Shown here in pieces: positions 23,101 to 27,201 of a stretch of 27,201 nt of DNA (the stretch's first letter is position 1; each line of letters begins with the position of its first letter). Position numbers and translations under genes: made by a program. The notes below the pieces were generated by a model that had not been told where the DNA came from, did no database searches, and saw only the letters and a program-made list of their open reading frames with translations. The stretch comes from JBBQKF01 sp038326615 (GTDB taxonomy: Bacteria; Bacillota; Clostridia; Saccharofermentanales; UBA5734). The stretch spans positions 1 to 27,201 of the forward strand of contig JBBQKF010000038.1 in assembly GCA_038326615.1 (NCBI GenBank), given 5' to 3'.

Positions 23101-23646
23101 AATGAAGTAATGAAAGCAATTGCAGCTGCATGCGAGGGTGAAAACCTTCTGTTCAACTGGGTTGAACAAGATAACTACAGAACAATTGCTGGTGCAGCTA
23201 TTGCATACGGACACACAGTTGTTTCACAATCTCCAATCGACGTAAATATCGGTAAGCAGATGAATATTCTCCTTACAAATATGGATATGAAACCCGAAAA
23301 GATTATTATGGACCCGATGACCGGTGCGATTGGATATGGTATTGAATATACATATTCAGTAATGGAACGTATCCGTCTTACAGGACTTGGCGGCGACAAG
23401 ATGCTTTGTGCTCCTATGATAGTGTCCCCGGGACTTGAGTGTGCTAAAATTAAAGAGTTCAAAGCTCCGGAAGCAAGTTTCCCTACATGGGGAGAACTTA
23501 GTAAACGTGCAGCAATGTGGGAATTGTCAACAGCAACAAGCTTGCTCTATGCAGGTGCTGACATTTTAATCATGTACCATCCTGATGCTGTTGCAGAACT
23601 GAAGAACACAATCACCGAATTACTTGATGGTCAAATAAAAAATTAA
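20122..23646 (+). CDS. acsB-acsD: Acetyl-CoA synthase fused to the small subunit of the corrinoid iron-sulfur protein (AcsB-AcsD)
   Basis: This 1174-residue protein joins two normally separate subunits. Residues 1 to about 733 are full-length acetyl-CoA synthase, close to the 729 of Moorella AcsB. The A-cluster cysteines are complete: Cys504, 507, 516 and 526 for the cubane and Cys593-Gly594-Cys595 for the distal nickel. Residues about 734-845 are a linker, first Ala/Ser/Thr/Val-rich, then a charged helix (about 776-810) and a Pro/Lys segment. Residues about 846-1174 are AcsD/CdhD, the TIM-barrel corrinoid-binding small subunit (GGTRGKTYYVGGSS, then AIGYGIEYTYSVMERIR). The enzyme combines CO, CoA and the methyl group carried by its own fused corrinoid partner. 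AGGAGGG lies before the ATG, which overlaps the cooS stop. No internal ribosome site or start is evident in the linker, so separate AcsD looks unlikely. Confidence 0.95.
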   Translation: MSKLICSGAIDGAIDFVIKAENMVASAIKEKGESCPVGFPDTNYYLPVIYSFTGKKMKTLADLKEILVEAKELLPARPLDNVWLPYLGNALDAGIAALFACEVIEACKYIIGPNPVDGIFLGAANDVIMRERGIEFVDGTAPGFAAITGAAPDNATAVKIAKELQQKNLYVFMGGSTNGKQFAEQLAEEGVQLGWETRLVPFGKDVSSLIYALGFANRAALSFGGIKPGDFEGNLKYNKSRIFAFVLALGEVTNDKYAAAAGAISYGFPVISDTDIPEILPTGVCTYEHVVSNVPYDQMVERALEVRGCKIKIVNVPIPVPYGPAFEGERIRKENTHAEFGGNKSPAFEFVTSVEPDQITDGEIIIIGEDIDQVKPGTVLPLGIWVEVAGRKMQSDFEPILERQIHHMVNGAEGIWHMGQRDIIWTRVSKDGFAKGLRLKDYGEIIHAKFLADYPAIVDKVRVTLITDKEEVESRLVVARKVYDERNRRLEAMTDESVEIFYSCLLCQSFAPNHVCVITPERLGLCGAYNWLDGKAAYEIDETGPNQPIKKGECLDAKKGIWEGVNEYVYPNSHKTVKAFSAYSIMDRPMTSCGCFEAIVAYVPECNGVMVVNREFLGDTPVGMTFSTLAGSVGGGQQTPGFIGCGKVFLTSKKFLAAEGGFGRLVWMPKELKDQLRGDLEKRFSEQGIPDFFDMIADETTATSADDVKSFMEKINHPALSLDDLANYVQQEDDASETKEKASPKAQVVTQDASAQVPVAETTVTVPADSTVMSTADFEEIKRKLSDEIRASVTAEVVTSIIDVLSQKFLGVAASVAPQQNVQKVYETEVVKPKSSVVHPSAVQRISEIRSFDVHKEANENSVWSVKLGNTKADGGTRGKTYYVGGSSCMPFHLWEGEVPNRPLVAMEVFDKVGEKYPQTLRDIYKDVIDNPVEMAKVCVEKYKADLISVRLDATHPERGDRSAQEAVDLVKSILKAVDVPLIITGHNHFDKNNEVMKAIAAACEGENLLFNWVEQDNYRTIAGAAIAYGHTVVSQSPIDVNIGKQMNILLTNMDMKPEKIIMDPMTGAIGYGIEYTYSVMERIRLTGLGGDKMLCAPMIVSPGLECAKIKEFKAPEASFPTWGELSKRAAMWELSTATSLLYAGADILIMYHPDAVAELKNTITELLDGQIKN

Positions 23647-23664
23647 TGTTGGGAGGAATCGAAA

Positions 23665-24996
23665 TTGGCACTTAACGGATTACAAATTCAAAAACTTCTT
23701 CCAAAGACAAATTGTAAGGAGTGCGGATCAAATACCTGTCTTGCTTTTGCAATGAAACTTGCAGCAAAGAAAGCGGATCTTTCAGAATGCCCTTATGCAT
23801 CTGAAGAAGCAAAAACCATACTGGGGGCTGACAGTGAGCCGCCAATAAAAACGATTGTTATCGGAAACGAGATTCAATCAAAAATCGGAGCGGAAACAGT
23901 TCTTTACCGTCATGAGAAAACATTTGTTAACCAGACATTGTTTGCTATAAATATTGATGACACAGCTGATGGAATTTCAAATACTCTCGAGAAAATCAGA
24001 GATTATAAGCTTGAACGCGTAGGCGAAATCCTAACAATTAATGCAATTGCAATCACTCATAAATCAGAAAGCCAACAAGCATTTGTTGATTTAGCAAAAC
24101 TTGCATACGAAATAACAAAATTGCCTTTGATAATCCGTTCATCGGATGTCAAAGCAGTTGAAATGGCTGCTGTAGCTGTTAAGGGTTCAAACAGCGTAAT
24201 TTCATCAGTAACGAAAGAAAACGTTGTTGAGATGAAAAGAATTGCTGAAGAAAATGGACATGTTCTTGCTATAACAGGCGAAAATGTCGATGAAGTAACA
24301 TTTGTAACCGAAGACCTTAAGAAAAACAACTTTAACAACATACTTGTTCAATTTAACACTTACTCTCTAGCTGAACAATTTCAGACAAACTCTATAGCAC
24401 GTCGCAGTGCCCTTAAAGATGGAGTTAAAGCACTCGGTTATGCGGGGCTTAAGTTTATAGACACTGGAAGTGAAATGCGTGATACTGTTCTTGCTATCAA
24501 TGAAATCACAAAATTCGGCGGACTTTTAGTATTGCCTACATTTGACCCAGCACAGCTTGTTTCACTAATGGCTTTGAGACTTAATATCTTTACAGACCCA
24601 CAAAAACCAATTCAGGTTGAACCAAAAGTATATCCAATTGGTGAACCTGATAGAAATTCACCTGTGTTTGTTACCACAAATTTCTCGCTGACATTTTTCA
24701 TCGTTTCCGGAGAAATCGAAAACAGTGGTATCAGTGCATGGCTTGTAATACCTGAAAGCGAAGGATTTAGTGTTCTTACTGCATGGGCTGCCGGTAAATT
24801 TTCAGGAGCACATATAGCTAAGTTTATCAAATCTGTTGGACTTGAAGAAATGGTTGATACAAGACAAATCACAATCCCTGGATACGTATCTCAGATTAGT
24901 GGTGAGCTTGAAGAAAGTCTTCCAGGATGGAAAGTTCTTGTCGGACCACAGGAAGCTTCTGACCTTGAAGGATACATAAAAGCTGTTCTCAAGTAA
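23665..24996 (+). CDS. acsC: Corrinoid iron-sulfur protein large subunit (AcsC)
   Basis: The 443-residue protein begins with a 4Fe-4S motif Cys17-x2-Cys20-x4-Cys25-x16-Cys42 (KTNCKECGSNTC, then SECPY), as in the CFeSP large subunit AcsC/CdhE. A TIM-barrel domain follows, then a C-terminal cobalamin-binding part (about 325-443, including SAWLVIPESEGFSVLTAWAAGKFSG). It holds the corrinoid that accepts the methyl group and passes it to ACS, partnering with the AcsD part of the upstream fusion. The start is an unusual TTG at 23665, supported by GGGAGG 8 bases upstream and by alignment of the first residues (MALNGLQIQKLLPKTN) with other AcsC proteins. It lies 18 bp after the fusion gene and surely belongs to its operon. 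Confidence 0.95.
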   Translation: MALNGLQIQKLLPKTNCKECGSNTCLAFAMKLAAKKADLSECPYASEEAKTILGADSEPPIKTIVIGNEIQSKIGAETVLYRHEKTFVNQTLFAINIDDTADGISNTLEKIRDYKLERVGEILTINAIAITHKSESQQAFVDLAKLAYEITKLPLIIRSSDVKAVEMAAVAVKGSNSVISSVTKENVVEMKRIAEENGHVLAITGENVDEVTFVTEDLKKNNFNNILVQFNTYSLAEQFQTNSIARRSALKDGVKALGYAGLKFIDTGSEMRDTVLAINEITKFGGLLVLPTFDPAQLVSLMALRLNIFTDPQKPIQVEPKVYPIGEPDRNSPVFVTTNFSLTFFIVSGEIENSGISAWLVIPESEGFSVLTAWAAGKFSGAHIAKFIKSVGLEEMVDTRQITIPGYVSQISGELEESLPGWKVLVGPQEASDLEGYIKAVLK

Positions 24997-25007
24997 AGGA
25001 AATAATA

Positions 25008-25082
25008 AACCCTTGACAATAGCTTGTAAAAATTGTTTTAATGTGTATAAGGGTTAATGAAGAGTTATTTTCATTAACCCTT
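25008..25082 (+). promoter_or_regulatory. Promoter plus 12-bp hairpin with a competing alternative stem before the RACo gene
   Basis: TTGACA at 25013-25018 and TTTAAT at 25037-25042 form a SigA-like promoter with an 18-base spacer. Directly after it AAGGGTTAATGA (25049-25060) pairs perfectly with TCATTAACCCTT (25071-25082). An upstream AACCCTT at 25008-25014 could pair with the same AAGGGTT in transcripts that read through from acsC. So the stem can either terminate read-through (TTTATT follows) or sit at the 5' end of a separate RACo transcript. Confidence 0.55.
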
Positions 25083-25117
25083 TATTGCGAAAAATAACTC
25101 GAAAGGAAATTTTGATT

Positions 25118-27016
25118 ATGCCACATGTTACCTTCAGACCTAGCGGAACAATAGTAGAAGTTCCTGCATTTTCACCGCTACTAGATGCAGCCAAAAAAGC
25201 AGGGATTTCAGTTGAGATTCCATGTGGAGGAAACGGCGTCTGTGGTAAATGTCTTATCAAAATTGAATCTGGCGTTGTTGATTTTCAAGATAATGGTAGC
25301 CTTCCTAAATCGATGCTCGATGAGGGATATGTCCTTATTTGCAAAACCAATGTTATGGAAGATGATGTTTTCGTTCATGCAGTTACTGATTTATCAAAAG
25401 AAAAAGGGAAATTCTCGCATTTATCGGAAGATATGCTCCATGTTGATGTAAGCTTGCTTCCAACTCCAAAAGACTTTGATCCCATTGCAAAACAGACAAT
25501 CCTTTCTGTTTCTAAACCAGTAATGGGAGATGGATTATCTGATTATGACAGATTTAAAAAAGCAGTTCTTAACAAACTTGGAGGAACAGAAATTGATATT
25601 CCTGTCTCAATGTTAAAAGTCCTTCCTGAGGTACTGCGAGGCGATAATGATGATGTTACTCTTACTTATTGTATTCATGGCAACATGATAAAAATTGTTT
25701 GTATAAAACCTGCAAGTACTATTGATGTTCAGTTTGGAATAGCAGTAGATATTGGAACTACAACTATTGCAGTCCAGCTTGTGTCAATGACAAAAGGAGA
25801 TATTGTTTCATCAAAAACAAATTATAACGCACAGATTGAGTGTGGTCTTGATGTGATAAGCCGAATAAATTATGCTAGAAAACCAGAAAAACTTGAAGAA
25901 CTAAGAATGAAGGTTCTTGGTTCCATAAACCGTCTGATTAAAGAATTAGTAAATGAAAATAAAGTGGATCCTAAAACCATATACAATGCTTCTCTTGCAG
26001 GAAACACGACAATGATTCACCTGTTGCTCGGGATACCTCCTGAGTATATAAGACTTGAACCCTATACACCAGCCGTTTATCAGGTGCCAGTTTATAAAGC
26101 ATCTGAAATTGGCATTGATATTGCTATAAATGCTCCTATTTATATTGCTCCAAGCGTTGGAAGCTATTTAGGAGGGGATATTACATCAGGAATTTTGTGT
26201 ACGAGCCTAGCAACAGCTTCAGAAGAAGTATGTCTTTTTATTGATATTGGAACCAACGGTGAAATAGTGCTTGGGAATAATGAATTTCTTATTGGCTGTG
26301 CATGCTCAGCTGGTCCTGCATTTGAAGGTGGAAGTATCGAAAACGGTATGCGAGCTTCGCAAGGTGCAATAGAAAGAGTAGAAGTAAATAAGGAAACCGG
26401 TATTGCAACATACTATACGATTGGAAATAAAGGGCCGCTTGGGATTTGCGGTTCAGGAATGATTTCTCTTATTGCAAGTCTTCTAACAACCGGATGGATT
26501 GATGCTGCCGGAAAACTCAAAAGAAATGTCTCATGCAAAGCTATTGATCAAAGGGAACGAAATGCTAAATACATTATTGCTCCAGCACAAGAATGCCCTA
26601 ACGGAAAAGATATTTTCATCAGCGAAGCAGATATTGACAACCTGATTCGTGCAAAAGCTGCAATTTTCTCCGCATGTGCAGTTATGCTCGAAAGTATAGA
26701 AATGAATTTTAGTGACTTGTCTAAAATTTATATCGCAGGTGGTTTTGGTAGATACCTTGATGTCGAAAAATCAATTACAATAGGACTCATTCCTGATTTA
26801 CCTGCTGATAAATATGTTTTCATCGGTAACTCATCAATGATTGGTGCGTACATGACATTGCATTCAAAAAGCCATAGAAGGAAAGAGCTTGAGCTGTCCC
26901 AAAAAATCACTTACCTTGATCTTAGCACAGAAGCGGGATATATGGATCAGTATACCGGGGCCTTATTTTTACCGCATACAGATTCACGACTTTTTCCATC
27001 AGTTAAAATTGGGTAA
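25118..27016 (+). CDS. Reductive activator of the corrinoid iron-sulfur protein (RACo-type ASKHA ATPase-ferredoxin)
   Basis: The 632-residue protein (start ATG 25118 after AAAGGAAA; an in-frame ATG at 25085 lies within leader sequence) has a 2Fe-2S ferredoxin domain with Cys36-x5-Cys42-x2-Cys45 and Cys75. A linker and middle domain follow, then an ASKHA-fold ATPase part with GIAVDIGTTTIAVQL, CLFIDIGTNGEIVLG and YIAGGFGRYLD. It matches RACo of Carboxydothermus, which uses ATP to reduce inactive Co(II) CFeSP to Co(I). Its place right after acsC fits. It may be transcribed from its own promoter. AcsE, often close to this gene in acetogens, does not follow in the remaining 185 bp of the window. 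Confidence 0.93.
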   Translation: MPHVTFRPSGTIVEVPAFSPLLDAAKKAGISVEIPCGGNGVCGKCLIKIESGVVDFQDNGSLPKSMLDEGYVLICKTNVMEDDVFVHAVTDLSKEKGKFSHLSEDMLHVDVSLLPTPKDFDPIAKQTILSVSKPVMGDGLSDYDRFKKAVLNKLGGTEIDIPVSMLKVLPEVLRGDNDDVTLTYCIHGNMIKIVCIKPASTIDVQFGIAVDIGTTTIAVQLVSMTKGDIVSSKTNYNAQIECGLDVISRINYARKPEKLEELRMKVLGSINRLIKELVNENKVDPKTIYNASLAGNTTMIHLLLGIPPEYIRLEPYTPAVYQVPVYKASEIGIDIAINAPIYIAPSVGSYLGGDITSGILCTSLATASEEVCLFIDIGTNGEIVLGNNEFLIGCACSAGPAFEGGSIENGMRASQGAIERVEVNKETGIATYYTIGNKGPLGICGSGMISLIASLLTTGWIDAAGKLKRNVSCKAIDQRERNAKYIIAPAQECPNGKDIFISEADIDNLIRAKAAIFSACAVMLESIEMNFSDLSKIYIAGGFGRYLDVEKSITIGLIPDLPADKYVFIGNSSMIGAYMTLHSKSHRRKELELSQKITYLDLSTEAGYMDQYTGALFLPHTDSRLFPSVKIG

Positions 27017-27144
27017 AAGATAATGCATAAACGAGATAAAAATAGGGAGAAAAATGTTTTGGTGTCTATTCAGAGGTAAGGGAGAGATTAACGTGGTCAA
27101 AAACAAGCCTAATTAAAGTTTTTGTTAACTGGATTCTATAGAAG

Positions 27145-27195
27145 CGGATTGGTATAAAAAAATAGTCGTATAAAAAAATAGTTGTATATAAAAAA
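27145..27195. repeat. Short AT tandem repeat at the right edge
   Basis: The string GTATAAAAAAATAGTC/T recurs with slight changes about three times near the window end (unit about 16 bp). No gene is visible between 27017 and the end; a 20-codon frame after AGGGAG at about 27045 is too short to support. Confidence 0.4.
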
Positions 27196-27201
27196 GTTTC
27201 T

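Noticed and set aside
27054..27116. Short frame after the RACo gene preceded by AGGGAG
   Set aside because: Only 20 codons with no family resemblance; the next real gene probably lies beyond the window.

Overview
The window is AT-rich DNA with strong AGGAGG-type ribosome binding sites. It carries a bacterial acetyl-CoA synthase operon with a RACo-type activator, which points to an anaerobic Clostridia-like Bacillota that uses the Wood-Ljungdahl pathway (acetogen or syntroph type). I cannot name the species. No rRNA, tRNA, CRISPR array or intact transposase was seen.

Left part (1-9.8 kb) is accessory. It starts with a decayed polymorphic-toxin tail, broken by a stop codon and read through in frame into a leucine-rich-repeat protein that is probably its former immunity partner. 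About 500 bp of non-coding DNA with two strong inverted repeats follows. Next come an AMP-forming acyl-CoA synthetase, a minus-strand GNAT/DUF1294 pair, a SulP anion transporter, a frameshifted PLDc_N-type small membrane protein gene, and a secreted, membrane-anchored transglutaminase-like protein followed by a TTAA-rich degenerate repeat.

Middle part (9.8-13.5 kb, minus strand) holds a PepV-like M20 dipeptidase with a Ser-rich insert, an unfamiliar zinc-ribbon/Ser-Asp-repeat membrane protein, and an overlapping gene pair encoding a DUF3842 protein and a CooT-like nickel-binding protein.

Right part (13.8-27.0 kb, plus strand) is the C1 block: a cobalamin-domain-less homocysteine S-methyltransferase-type protein, a compact MetE/UroD-fold zinc methyltransferase-like protein, two tandem CooC-type nickel-insertion ATPases, CO dehydrogenase (CooS/AcsA), acetyl-CoA synthase fused in one reading frame to the small corrinoid iron-sulfur protein subunit (AcsB-AcsD), the large corrinoid subunit (AcsC), and the reductive activator RACo. 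CODH makes CO, ACS joins it to the methyl group carried by the corrinoid protein, CooC/CooT-type proteins supply nickel, and RACo restores Co(I). The methyltransferase AcsE that normally loads the corrinoid protein is not in the window. The two unusual methyltransferases next door could draw methyl groups off the corrinoid protein, for example to homocysteine.

The most notable points are the AcsB-AcsD fusion, the two orphan methyltransferases, about 310 bp of almost T-free CA-rich tandem arrays directly before cooS, and the DUF3842-CooT pair. Simple-sequence expansion recurs across the window, both in coding and non-coding DNA.
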